From Ascochyta rabiei (lineage: Eukaryota; Ascomycota; Dothideomycetes; Pleosporales; Didymellaceae), in NCBI RefSeq assembly GCF_004011695.2, contig NC_082406.1, positions 992,001 through 1,056,000 on the forward strand: a DNA stretch of 64,000 nucleotides, read 5' to 3'. This document shows, one piece after another, positions 35,619 through 46,572 of this stretch. The notes below the pieces were generated by a model, which made no database searches, was not told the DNA's origin, and saw only the letters and a list, made by a program, of their open reading frames with translations. Numbering within the stretch: the stretch's first letter is position 1; every line of letters begins with the position of its first letter. Both the position numbers and the translations under genes were made by a program.

Positions 35619-37361
35619 ATGGCTTCACAGGATCGCATCACCAATGTCTACGGTCCAGGCACTTATACAGACAAGTCCTTCGTTCCAGTGCCAGAAGATA
35701 CGACTCGAATCTTTCGACTCATTGCGTCGCAAACCCCGGGCTTTACACAAGATGAAGCACTTCTGTCCAAAGTCAAGTTCACCGGCGAGGAATATCCCGT
35801 CATCCCTGGACCCATCAAGGCCACTTCAGTAGCCGCTGCTTTACATGCCATGTGCGGTGTCGTTGCAGACGAAATCCTTACCTTGAGAGGCTCAAAAGAT
35901 GGGAGCCGCCAAATCACCGTCAACACGACACACGCTACGTTATGGTTTGGCTGTGTAGCAACTGCCTACCTCAACGGCGAGGATGTGCTCAGCATGGCGG
36001 CGCAAAAGAAGTTGGGCGACGTCCTACCAGACTGGGAACAAGGCTGGACCGACACACCCTTGAAATACCGCGCAACAGCACTATACCCTACGAAATCTCC
36101 AGAGACGTGGTACTCGTTCCACGGCAGCATGGATGCCAACCCGGTCCTCGAGAGTATTGGTATTGACGCGGGCGCGAACGTGTCGACCAACGAAGAGGCT
36201 GCGAGGCTCATCGCCGAACACACGAAGAAGTACAGTCCCGAAGAGCTTGAGATGAACAACCTTGTCAACGGCTTCTGCGGCTCCATCTGCTTCACGCCGG
36301 AGCAGTGGAACAAGTCTACAATGGGCAAGTCTCTGGCAGCCCATCCCCTCGTCAACGTCAAGCAGCACACGCACGCCGTGCCGACTCCCCCCATCTCCTT
36401 CCCACCTCTGAATCCACAAGATCCCCGTCCGTTGGCGGGCGTAAAGGTCATCGAGCTCACGCGCGTCATCGCCGGTCCGGAAGTTGGCACGATCCTCGCT
36501 TCCTTTGGCGCAGATGTCATCCGCCTCAACGCACCACACTTGCCGGATATCAACATCATGCAGCTCAGTCTCAACGCAGGGAAACGCACATCCACGGTAG
36601 ATCTGCGCAAATTCTCCGATCGTGAGCGGCTGCACGCGCTCCTCGCCGACGCCGACGTCTTCATCCAAGGCTTCCGGCTGGGCAAGATGAAGAAGTTCGG
36701 CCTCGGGGTGGAGGATCTCCTCGAGATGGCCGGCAAGCGCGGGAAAGGCATCGTCTACGTTTCGGAGAACTGCTACGGTCCTGACGGGTACTACAAAGAG
36801 CGACCGGGGTGGCAGCAGATTGCCGACGCGGCAGCCGGGTCAGCGTACGTGACGGGCCGCGCCCTCGAGGTTACGCAGGGACTGCAGAAGCACGAGACTG
36901 TCCTGCCCAGCTTACCCATCTCGGATATGTCGACTGGTGTCCTCGGCGCCCTGGGGGCGATGCTCGCGCTGAGGCAGCGCGCGACGAAGGGAGGCAGCTG
37001 GGAGGTCCACGCTAGCCTTGCCGGCGTCAATGCGTATGCGCTCAGGGAGGACGTGGGTTTGTACCCGCTGCAGACTGTCATCGAGTGTCAGGAGAGATTC
37101 CAGTGGGGCGAGATGAGAGGGAGTCACCACGTGCTCGATCTGATGGTCACTGTGTGGAAAGGGTGGAAGAAGGTGCTCGGCAACTACTTGAGAGAGGAGA
37201 GTGGGTGGTATCAGAGTTTCGAGGGCAGTGCTTTTGGAGGGGGGAAGCTCAGTATGCTGAAGCCCGTGCCGCAGTCTGAGGGGGATGACGGTGCAAGGTG
37301 GTTGACGCCTAGTGTGCCATATGGAGCAGAGAAGCTGGAAGATATGGCATGGTTATCGTAG
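35619..37361 (+). CDS. CoA-transferase family III (CaiB/BaiF-like) enzyme
   Basis: A 580-residue intronless frame from the first ATG. Residues 1-260 form a divergent N-terminal half with a CaiB-like fold pattern. Residues about 270 on carry the classic block GVKVIELTRVIAGPEVGT, then FGADVIRLN, ADVFIQGFRLGKMKKFGLG and IVYVSENCYGPDG. The usual order thus begins in mid-protein, so this looks like a double-domain version of the formyl-CoA transferase/racemase family. Such enzymes move CoA between carboxylic acids or racemise 2-methylacyl-CoA. The substrate is unknown. Pairing with a hydroxyacyl-CoA-type dehydrogenase suggests carboxylic acid breakdown. Confidence 0.85.
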   Translation: MASQDRITNVYGPGTYTDKSFVPVPEDTTRIFRLIASQTPGFTQDEALLSKVKFTGEEYPVIPGPIKATSVAAALHAMCGVVADEILTLRGSKDGSRQITVNTTHATLWFGCVATAYLNGEDVLSMAAQKKLGDVLPDWEQGWTDTPLKYRATALYPTKSPETWYSFHGSMDANPVLESIGIDAGANVSTNEEAARLIAEHTKKYSPEELEMNNLVNGFCGSICFTPEQWNKSTMGKSLAAHPLVNVKQHTHAVPTPPISFPPLNPQDPRPLAGVKVIELTRVIAGPEVGTILASFGADVIRLNAPHLPDINIMQLSLNAGKRTSTVDLRKFSDRERLHALLADADVFIQGFRLGKMKKFGLGVEDLLEMAGKRGKGIVYVSENCYGPDGYYKERPGWQQIADAAAGSAYVTGRALEVTQGLQKHETVLPSLPISDMSTGVLGALGAMLALRQRATKGGSWEVHASLAGVNAYALREDVGLYPLQTVIECQERFQWGEMRGSHHVLDLMVTVWKGWKKVLGNYLREESGWYQSFEGSAFGGGKLSMLKPVPQSEGDDGARWLTPSVPYGAEKLEDMAWLS

Positions 37362-38663
37362 ACTAGTCTTCTAGAAACTGAAATGACCAGTAAGGTTTCC
37401 AGTCTGCAATGACTGCCACGCCCAATCGCCGGAAACCCGCTGCCCTTGAACCTTCACAGCTGAATTCCTCACCACCATGAGCTCTTTCAAACGAGTACAC
37501 AGCCAGCCCCGAGAGCTTCAAGCGACACACCATCGTTTGCGCCGAACCCACCTCTCTAGACAGACTCTCGACTACTGTAAACCCAGCACCAGAAACAGCC
37601 GCAAAAGACGTATCACGACACCAGCCGTCCAAGCACCAGACACAGACCTCCCTGCTCAAAACACAACACACCGACTTCCCGCAAGCCCATCGACGCAACA
37701 CGCACATGAGCGACACGCATGCACAAACCAACGCCACCTCTTTTCCAACTATCTATTTATTTATCTGCTACAAATATAAATACACCACATCACACTCACT
37801 TCTCAACCGAGCTTCTGTTCTATTAGATCACACGCCCTGAATATTAATTCACTTGGTGCCCTGCCTCTACACTATACTATACTATACTACACTACACTAT
37901 ACTATATTACACTACACTACACTACACTATATTACACTATACTACACTACACTATATTACACTACACTACACTACACTACACTACATTACACTACACTAC
38001 ACTACACTACACTACACTACACTACATTACACCGCACCACACTACATCACACCACACTCCTCCTCGCCGCAACCCCAACGCTACCAAGCAGCCGCGCCAC
38101 CCCCAGCCAGCCCCCGCACACCTGCGGCTCGCTCGGGCTCTCGAGCCGCGCAAAGTACCCGCCGTACGCGCATTCCTGCTACAGGGTCGACGGCGCGGTG
38201 GCCAACCTCAGGGCCGGAGAAGGGTGTGGGTGTGAGTGTGAGTGTGGGGTTTTTCGGTGCGTTGCAGCGGGGCTGCGGGCGTGGTGGGCCGTTGTGCGGT
38301 AGGTGACTGGGCGGTGGGTTGGAAACGTGGAATGTCGTTTCTGGGCTGGGCTGGGGGGGGCTACTATTGTGGGCGGGAGTGATGGGAGTGGGGAGATGAG
38401 GGTGGCTGAAGTGTGTTGATTGAGTGGTGGACCGGAAGGCTAGGAAAGCTGTGTTTCTCCAGAATCACCTGGCGGTGTACGCGAATAGGGATTGTGGGTG
38501 GGTTTGGTTGGTGTTTGTATTGCTACGGGACCTGGTGGACTGAGAGGTTCTGACGAGTGCTAAGACATCGAGTACCTCTATCATGGTATCACGAGCTTGG
38601 CAGCGTGACAGGTCGTCTGGATATCAAGAATCAAGCCCCCGTCTTCTCCACGTCTCGCTGTAC
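37362..38663. other. 1.3-kb gene-free spacer
   Basis: No supported gene. It is dominated by the pentanucleotide microsatellite listed separately and by a GT/GGGTG-rich part at 38220-38540. Confidence 0.55.
37868..38046. repeat. ACTAC/ACTAT pentanucleotide microsatellite
   Basis: About 35 copies of a 5-bp unit, mainly CACTA with TACTA and TATTA variants, span almost 180 bp. Confidence 0.95.
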
Positions 38664-39173
38664 TCAAGATCGCTCAAAGCAGTACCAGCCCTTGAATTTC
38701 CGCTCCGTGGAAACGTAGTTCTCCCAGCCCGACCAACCCGTCCAGACCTCTGCATGTCCAGCGCCAGGATCGCACGGCTTTCTAGAACACAAATCAGCAT
38801 ATCCAACATTGACACAGACGTATCGTATCGTGACTCACTCGTAGAAGAAGCAGGTGCATCCAGCATCGACCTTGGCAGCAACCATGGTGCCCTCCTGGCC
38901 CTTCTTGCCGCGGAACTCGTACTTGAAGAAGCGGCACACCATCTGGTCGGCTGGGATATTGGCCCACACCTGGCTGTAGAACTCCTGCACTGTGCCGTCG
39001 TTGAACTTGTACTGGCCGCACGAGAAGCGGGGTGCGCCGCGCCCGTCGAGAGTGGTGTTGCCTGGGTCGACCTTGGGGTTGGCGGACATGGTCGAGGTGT
39101 CGATGTCGTGCGTCGGTGCTGCGTTGACGCTGAGGCTGACGGTCAGCAGTAGGAGAGTGGCGATTAATTTCAT
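38664..39173 (-). CDS. Small secreted six-cysteine protein (family member 1)
   Basis: Two exons, 39173-38839 and 38781-38664, giving 150 residues. A signal peptide (MKLIATLLLLTVSLSVNAAP) is followed by six cysteines in the order C, C, CxC, C, C: SCGQYKF, MVCRFF, GCTCFFYE, KPC, WYCFERS. Reading on without splicing would stop after FFYE; using the strong donor GTGAGT instead adds a Trp-rich exon ending WYCFERS. The intron splits the codon just after the C-T-C-x-F-Y block, exactly as in the gene at 43784-44237. It looks like an extracellular, disulfide-bonded protein of effector size. No function is recognised. Confidence 0.75.
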
Positions 39174-39466
39174 GGTGGCTCTTGTAGGAATTTGGAGGCT
39201 GGGGTTGAGTGAGTGAGTGAGTGAGTGGTAGTTGGTGAGTGAACGCAAAGACGGGATTTTGTAGAATCGCAGTGGGGCATAAGTGCACCTTCACCTGACG
39301 GGAGAAGCGGCAAACGGTAGAGAAATACGTCATGTTCTGGGATTTACTTGGCTCTCTCACATATTGAAACGAGATACGGGCCCTGCAATAGTAAAGTGAA
39401 GAGCTGAAAGAGATGAAGAATATGAGGTCCACCGCTGCTAGCGATACATCGTTCGCTCCACAATAT

Positions 39467-39887
39467 TCACCACTTCTTCGAAGAAAGATTGGCGGCTTCG
39501 AACTTGGCGACCCATTCCTGTATGGAGATCAGTAAATACTCTGCAAGATATGCTCGCTGCTGCACTCACATAGGCCAACGACTCGCTAGTGAAGCATTTG
39601 TACCATTTCACTCCGCGGCCAGACAAGTCGACATCAGTATGGCCACCAGTCAAGTACTCCCAGGTCTCAGGCTTCGTGTCACTGCATTCATTGGTGTTGA
39701 ATGCAACACACACGCACTCGTCATCAACGCTCCAGCTCTTGGCATCAGCCCCGATGCCATGACACTGGTTATCGCCAATTAGAGTCTCGCCAAGGCTAGT
39801 TTTGTCCTGGATGGTTCCGCAGCCTGGTGATGTTGGGCTGGCGAGAGCGAGAGGAAGGACGAGAAGGATTGCGTTGAGGAAGTGCAT
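39467..39887 (-). CDS. Small secreted six-cysteine protein (family member 2)
   Basis: Two exons, 39887-39570 and 39517-39467, giving 122 residues. The signal peptide is MHFLNAILLVLPLALAS. The mature part has exactly six cysteines: GCGTIQ, NQCHGI, DECVCVAF, NEC, WYKCF. Spacing from Cys5 to Cys6 is 29 residues, against 30 in the two sister proteins, and an aromatic Trp-Tyr precedes Cys6 in all three. The intron lies after SLAY, further downstream than in the sisters. The last exon ends EAANLSSKKW. Divergence from the sisters is high outside the Cys framework. Probably extracellular; function unknown. Confidence 0.75.
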
Positions 39888-40679
39888 CTTGTAATGTCGG
39901 GTTGTGTGGAAGTTAGGGAAGCTGTGGATGTGGATGTGAATATGGCACTGATGATTGCTTCGAGGCAGTCACTTTTATATCGTTTCTTACTTTTATACAC
40001 TCAACTCTCTTTCCTGTGATCTGAGTAGAGCTGATGCATCTGGCAGTCCCTACAATGGGGCGCCCTTGGCCGGGATGAGGCTGAAACTAACGTCTTTGTT
40101 CGCTTAAGATGTATGCATGCACTGAGCCTTTTGGGAATGCACCAGGGTTCTTATGCACTTAGAACTGGCCTCTCCATTGGCCTAGAAATCATGCTTTATT
40201 TATAGACTCATGTCTTGAAAATTATTGTAGCGGGATTACCCTGTGTGAGGAACCTATGAGCGACGTTCACAAGTCTCGGCCCACGTTCCCCAACTTCCTT
40301 CCTGTCCTAAATGATGCTTCACGCTTGAGGAAACCTGGTCATACTGCTCTCCCTCAATTCATTGATGCTTGAACCCTGCAAACGAGATTGTGTTCGAATG
40401 TAAATACAGCAGATAGCGGAAAGTTCGAAGGGGTACGTGCTGATATCGCATGTCAATTCTTAGGCACTGTTTTGGTTTTCCGGCTAATGCAGTGCGCGTT
40501 CCATACTCTATGGATGAACATCAATCGATGTTGCTGTTCCTCACAGAAGTGAAAGCAGCTCCCGGAGTGTCGCGGCGCCGTTTGTAGTCATATTTCGCTT
40601 CATGACCCCAATCGTGGCACTATTTGAGCAGAGCTCATTTTCTACCCTCGAAACTACGTCTCACTCAGTCAACCAAATA
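39888..40679. promoter_or_regulatory. Divergent promoter region in the secreted-protein island
   Basis: Separates secreted six-Cys member 2 from the first tandem paralogue. No other gene or site is identified in its 792 bp. Confidence 0.4.
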
Positions 40680-41902
40680 ATGCTTCTGGAAATCGTAATC
40701 GCATTTCTTCTGGCACTCGCCAACGCTCGAGTACTGCAACTTTCGAGCGGCCACTACAACTTCACGAATGTCGCCGTCGTAGCTGGAGACGAGCCGCGTC
40801 CTTTCTTTCTGCCTTATCCTTTCGCCACCGAGGACTTCTATGACATATGCAAATGCAAAGGCCAGAACTTCTGGCGAGCCATGCATTCTCCGAGTGCAGA
40901 CGCCGGCAAACTGTTCACGCCAGTCCGCGACTCTTCTGAGAGTGTTTACACCGACACAGGTAAGGCAAAACTTCCTGTGTATCTGCTTTGACTAAGACCT
41001 TTCTATAGCTGCCCTGACAACGTGGTCTTGGAAGGATGCGACAGTGCCTGCAATCAACTACAAGTTCGATAAGGCGTGGGGCATTGACCACGTCCTACGC
41101 GCCATTGGCGTCTCCGACAAGGCCACAAAAGACGGAGGTAGCATACAAGTCTTCAGAGTTGCCCATGGCGACGCTGATGCCGACGCTGGTAGCTTTGGGC
41201 CAACTCCATACGATAACCAGCCGCAGTACACGTCTGGCGGTCAGAGCTTCCGCGTCACAGGCAGCGAATACACGTTTGGTTTTGACACCAGTGGAGGTAC
41301 ATATTTGAGTGATCCAATCTCATGAAAAGACTAATAATTGTCAGTCCTTCTGGCGATGAATCGCAAGTCACCCCAATACGCCGGCGGCCAGCGTAAACCC
41401 AAAGTCGAGGGCGACGGCCTACCAGACCTCCAATCTTTCTCTGACATCGCTTGGTTGAAGTGGAAAGCGACTACGGGTACTGAACCCTCTTCTTTGCGAT
41501 ATTTCGCTAGCATCGCTATCACCAACTTGGAAACAAGAGGCGTCTTTGCAAAGGTGTTGGACAAGGCCCAGTACAAGGAAGTCCCAGCGTGGCCCGGATA
41601 CGATGTTGATGCCAACACAGATGAAGGTGCAGCTCTCATGGGTAGGTTCCCGCTCGAAACACCCGATCTTGGTCTCTAGACTGATCATGGTGTTGAATCG
41701 ACACTAACAACCCCTAGGAACACCCAACGCGCTAGCCTTCAGCTATATTCTTGTACAGCACAAGGCCTCGCTTGGAAACCTTAAAATCTCCAAGATAACA
41801 CTCTTCAAGAACAGCCTGAGATTTGCTGATGCATGCATGCTGTTTCATGTCGATCGAGTCGCGTTGCAGGATATGGAGGGTGCAGCTCATGCTCGTTTGT
41901 AA
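40680..41902 (+). CDS. Unrecognised secreted protein, tandem paralogue A
   Basis: Four exons: 40680-40959, 41009-41296, 41345-41641, 41718-41902, giving 349 residues. A hydrophobic leader (MLLEIVIAFLLALANARV) suggests secretion; an ATG 26 codons upstream (40602) is less likely. Landmarks: KCKGQNFWRAM, WGIDHVLRAIGV, VLLAMNRKSPQYAGG, SFSDIAWLKWK, TPNALAFSYILVQHKASLGN. Each is matched in paralogue B. All three introns are phase 1 and lie at the same points as in B, and exon 2 is 288 bp in both. No catalytic motif is seen. The family seems to be a fungal one of unknown role. Confidence 0.78.
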
Positions 41903-42133
41903 GCCAGATTACCTGTAGTCAACCAGAAACAAATAGAGCGGGAAGCAGTGACCTCACCATAGCCTAAAGGGTAGTCAGCTGAAAAAAGTTATCCAAATCA
42001 TTCTGTGATCCTGGGGCACTCAAGTGAAGGTGAAAGAAAGGCTCCACGGCTGATCCACTCCCCATGTTTATATCTTAGATTCTTGCCCCATCACTTGTAC
42101 AAAAAACCTGATCTGACTGTCAACGACCTCAAA

Positions 42134-43497
42134 ATGAAGCTCCGGAATCTGGTACTAGTGGGCTTCATTGTCGGCAGTCTCCAGTTGCACCTTCCGACAC
42201 CACCTACCGGCAGAGATGTTCAGATCGCTGACTACCTCACAAACTACACGCTTCCAGCCACAGCCTTCAATACCACCGATGATTTCGCTAAACTTGCTGG
42301 TGATGGTACCCCTCCACCGATACCACCGCGCCCAGCCCCAAAGCCTCCCATCGGAGCACCCCTAAGACTCGTCTTAAGCGCAAGCGATGATGTCTGGGAG
42401 AAGGCCAAGTGCAAGGGTGCCAATTTCGTGCGGGCGATGCGCGGGTCTGACAGGGAGGCGGGCAGCATATTCAGACCGCCACGTGATTCTGCTGTCAGCA
42501 AATTCGATACTGTTGGTATGGTGCTCAACTCCAGGCTTCCACTTGCGTACTGACATATAGGAGTTGATAGTGACCTTGTAAAGTGGGGTTGGACTCAATC
42601 ATCAGAAAGACTCAACGGCGAATTCGAGGCCTGGGGCGTCGAGGACGTTCTGAGAGACCTTGGTATCGACGATAGATGTGCTAACGATGGCGGATCCATC
42701 TTTTGCATCCTTTTCGCCCATGGCGAACGTTACCAAGATGCCAATAAAAACTGGGTCGATGTCGATCAGCAAACTTACAACGTCGATGGTAGAACATATC
42801 GCAAGACGGGTGCGCATTATGGTCTAGCTCTCGAGCCCCATCAAGGAGGTCAGTAGAATGCCACGTGTTTTGTGATCGTTTGTTAACGCAATGGACAGTC
42901 ATCATTGCGATGGACAGGAATTCGCCACAATCTGCCGGCAAGGAGCGCATGCCTATCATTGAGGGTGACAACTTGCCTGCTCTTCGCCCATTCTCCGACA
43001 TAGCATGGTTTAGCTGGAAATCTGTCGCAATCGATGTAAAGAACCTGAAGTACTTCTTGTCCTTGTCGATTGGCAACGAAGAAACCCAGTCTATTCTCTC
43101 GCGTGCTATTCGAGAAGGCATCCCTGGTGGGCAGGGCTTCCCATTGTGGGGGGGCTATGAGTTCAGCACTGACACTCCTGAGGGACAAGCCATCTTGGGT
43201 CAGTTCTGGTTGTAAAGTAGCGATGCGATATACTGATAGTCAACAGGCACACCAAATGCACAAGCCTTCAGTTACCTTCTCTTGCAGCACAAGGCGACAC
43301 TTGGCAACCTGTACATCTCCCGAATTCGAGTCTTCCGTGATAACCGAGAGCCCGAGCCTGCACCAAATCTGCTCCTCATCGTGGAGCCAGTGCCGGCAGA
43401 TAGTAACGTTGGTAAGCCGGAAGATCAGCTAAACGTAAAACAGGGCAGGAGGGGGCGTCGCGGTGCGCACGATCTGAAGTTGCGAGCGAATTTGTAA
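42134..43497 (+). CDS. Unrecognised secreted protein, tandem paralogue B
   Basis: Four exons: 42134-42515, 42561-42848, 42899-43198, 43247-43497, giving 406 residues. The leader MKLRNLVLVGFIVGSLQL is signal-peptide-like. Compared with A it has a longer Pro-rich N-terminal linker (TPPPIPPRPAPKPP) and a longer basic tail (KQGRRGRRGAHDLKLR). Shared blocks: KCKGANFVRAM, WGVEDVLRDLGI, VIIAMDRNSPQSAGK, PFSDIAWFSWK, TPNAQAFSYLLLQHKATLGN. Identical intron phases and positions show a tandem duplication 231 bp apart, followed by long divergence. Function unknown. Confidence 0.78.
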
Positions 43498-43783
43498 TCT
43501 CGTAACGTGCTCTAAGCGCTTCTGTCCCACAGCTGTTGCAGTTGTAAGGACGTAGAACTCAGACGTAAAGGTTAGACGGCGGTCACTATTGGAGTCAAGA
43601 TGACATATTGAAGTTAATATAGTTCAATTGATGATATTTAAGCGATAGTTCCACTTTCTCCAGTCCGAAACACTATCGTGTTGATTCGACGCCAATACTG
43701 TTTCAAAAATCAACAATGTATAGTCATAGAGCATTGTTCACCCGAAAGCCCGTAGTAGAAAATCACCGCGTTCTTTGACATTG

Positions 43784-44237
43784 CTACTTGCTTTCGTGGC
43801 AGGTATACCACGTCGGTCTCGGCTCTGCAAAAAGCGGTTCGTGCCATCGATCAGTTGAACCTGTGTATTGCGGGACTGGAGCGTTCTTCAAGCAGTCTTC
43901 GACAATCCTGTCTTTTGTTTAGCAGTGCTTTGTCAAAGTTGAAGGCTTATACACACGAGTAAAAGCGGCAGGTACAGCCCCCGTACAGAGTGTACGCAAA
44001 TGCATCCTGGTAGTTGCCAATGGTTTCGTTGTAGTAGAACAGCGTGCAGCTTTCAAGTGCAAATATCCCAGCGACTGCACTGCTGTTCCAACGAGTACGC
44101 ACGTAGCCGCAGTTGTACGGATCAGACGGTGGGGAGGAGCCCTCGATAGGTGCCGAGTACGTGACTTCAACTGCCGACAGCAAGGCAGCGACAAACGAAG
44201 CTACAAGCATGATCGGAAGAATTGTGTAGAAAATCAA
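43784..44237 (-). CDS. Small secreted six-cysteine protein (family member 3)
   Basis: Two exons, 44237-43957 and 43907-43784, giving 134 residues. The first exon begins with a hydrophobic signal sequence (MIFYTILPIMLVASFVAALL). Six mature cysteines: NCGYV, SCTLFYY, GGCTCRFYS, EDC, WYTC. Without splicing the frame stops soon after CRFYS. Splicing from GTGTGT to ACAG adds an exon ending WYTCHESK, and places Cys5 and Cys6 30 residues apart as in member 1. The donor splits the codon after C-T-C-R-F-Y, matching member 1 exactly. Ten GCT triplets lie just upstream of the ATG. Confidence 0.72.
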
Positions 44238-44249
44238 GAAGCCTAGCTA

Positions 44250-44280
<31 letters not shown>

Positions 44281-45359
44281 AGTGAGTAAGTAGTTGTGGA
44301 AAAAAGCCAGGAAAGAGTCTAGCTTTAAATACCTCCACATTGGTTATGTACGTCGTCCTAGCGTACTCAAGATCCTACAAGTTGCCAGTCTACATATAGC
44401 GGCAACTTCAGGTGATTCGTTAGCAGATATTGGAATAGATGCGGTGTGGAGAATGCACAAATATTACGATCCACTCAACATACACCCATGCCTACTGGCT
44501 GAGAAATCGTACAACCAAGCTGTCAAGATGCAAGATTCCGATGGCAACGTGGTTACCTGTACCTCGGTGCACTTCTGAATGGGGCTGCCGAGCGTACCAC
44601 AACCAGTCGTGCTCTACCTCATGACGCAGACATTGATAGTCTCGTCTCATTGTAACTAAGTGAAGCATTGGCGAAAGGCGGGCTTGCAAAGTCGGTGAAG
44701 CAGATGAAGCCATGTTGACGTATGCATACGGCCGCTACAGATGGTTGATTGCCAACCGTTTGGTGTACAAGCAAAGCCTGTTGTTGTAAGCATGATTTTT
44801 TTGATTGCGCTTGCTTTTGATCAGGGTGTCTTCTATCATGTCCCAGACGAGTGATTGGCTGTATCATGCCATGAACGAGAGCCGCTTGGACGTGTAGCTG
44901 TAACTGTGAGACGCTGGCCACGACGTAGCCTTTTCCGGCAGTAACACGAGGTCACAGCTACGGCCGTAGACCTAGACACCGCCTTTTCAACACAAAGATG
45001 TGAAGGTTAGAGCCCTCAGTGACGTTGCTGTATGTTATACCTGGGGGTCGTGGGCCAAACCTATTGCTAAGCAATATAGCTGGCTAAGTTGTACGATGAG
45101 TTCTTAGGTAGTAGAGTAAGTGTCTATTAGATGTTTCTTATCAGATTCCAAATCAACATTGTGTCGAAGAGCGTTTGCCCAGGCGAAAGCAGAACGAGTC
45201 GAGAGCACTGGGGAAGATGAGGTACAAAGGATGGACGATGGACAATATGATGTTGTAGGCTGCCCCACTTGTCGGCATTTAGCGTGCACATGAGAACGCG
45301 CAGCGACGCGTCGAAAGATCAACTTCCAATAGAATTGTGTAGACCGCCCATCCCTTCAA
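44238..45359. other. 1.1-kb stretch with a GCT triplet repeat
   Basis: Ten GCT units lie at 44251-44280, inside the likely 5' UTR or promoter of secreted member 3. The rest shows only short frames without support, including a Cys-containing one at 44439-44624. Confidence 0.6.
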
Positions 45360-46499
45360 ATGAGTAGGGCCAGCATCGAGCAAGCCCTGACTGGGCTGGT
45401 GCCCACTCTGAATGGGCCACTCCCTTCTGAGCTTGTTGACATTGCTTTGTCTCTCCTGGCTCGCTCACGCAGCGTTGCGCATTCGCTGAAGCCGGACGAG
45501 GAGATTGCGCGTCCGTACGCATGTGCGCAGCTGGCATGCGAGAGGTAGAACTACATCTTTCACGATGGAGATGGGAAGCTGACAAATCCATGTAGACTGA
45601 AGAAACGACTCAATCTTCCCTCAATAACATCTCGCCCACCATGTCCGCCACGGGTGTACACCAAGCTGTACAACTACCTCGCCAGCGCCTTGCCTGACTC
45701 GACGACCCCCCGCGAGCCACAAACACCACGAAAAAATCCAGTATCTGCTCCAGTTTCTGCCACAAGTACACCAAGGACCGCCAGAAGGACACCACAAACA
45801 GCCCAGAAGATCGACGTCAGAGCCGGAGAACCGCCAGCATGGGTCATGCCCTGCATCCGTACACTCGCAAAGACTTTCTCCTACCCACTCGCAGCACCCC
45901 ATATTTACACCGGCGTTGAGTCCATACTGCCACTCATGGCGCGCATGACCGCCGCAGCTGTCGAGACACCCAGCAAACGACCACGACGACCTGCGAGCAC
46001 AACACAAGCTACCATGGCAGCGATTTCAGATACCAAGATATTTGGTCTGGTCGTGGTGGTGTTTCTCTACGTTCTGACCAGGATGACGGATCAGATTGTC
46101 ACGCCTGAGCAGTACACCGAACGCCGTGAAAAGGCTGTCCACACCCTTTTGGAGCTGCCCGCTGCCAAAAACGTTGCATATGATGAGCTATCGCCGGAGA
46201 CAGAAGACTTGATGACCGTGGCACAGCAGGAAGGCTGGCTTCGGATGGAGTGGTTCTTGAACATCTCTCCTCCAAAGGACGTAGACGAGATGGAAGGCGT
46301 CGAGACGACAGACGAGAAAACATCTCTTTTGACAGGAGCCAGAACTCTAGGACTCAGAAGTGGTGGTAGCGACTACATCGGCCTTGGGACCATGCTGCAA
46401 GACGCGACCGACTATCTGGGCGAGCGTCAACGAGAAGACTACAAGATATGGAAGGCGAAGATTATGGCTCGTATTGAGGAGATGGAGGTTGGGTCATAA
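45360..46499 (+). CDS. orc6: Origin recognition complex subunit 6
   Basis: Two exons, 45360-45544 and 45596-46499, giving 362 residues. The start is the first ATG of a frame opening MSRASIEQALTGLVPTLN, a helical N-terminal cyclin-box-like part. SRPPCPPRVYTKLYNYLASAL follows and is typical of fungal Orc6. The middle is Thr/Pro-rich with SP/TP sites (CDK-type phosphorylation is plausible). The C-terminal half contains ISDTKIFGLVVVVFLYVLTRM and ends acidic. It marks replication origins with Orc1-5 and helps load Mcm2-7. The assignment is from family knowledge; fungal Orc6 is poorly conserved, so the confidence is moderate to high. Confidence 0.8.
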
Positions 46500-46572
46500 C
46501 AGGTCGCTTGTTCCCCTCAACAACAAACAAAGAGACCGACTAGGGTGTCATTACAATCGCTTCAGGACTAAA

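Noticed and set aside
37853..38302. Tyr-Thr-rich frame over the pentanucleotide repeat
   Set aside because: Simple translation of the microsatellite, followed by unrelated sequence.
40680..44237. Secondary-metabolite gene cluster
   Set aside because: No synthase, tailoring enzyme or regulator lies in the secreted-protein island.
44439..44624. Cys-containing short plus-strand frame that might be a fourth six-Cys protein
   Set aside because: No signal peptide and Cys spacing does not fit the framework; no supporting intron.
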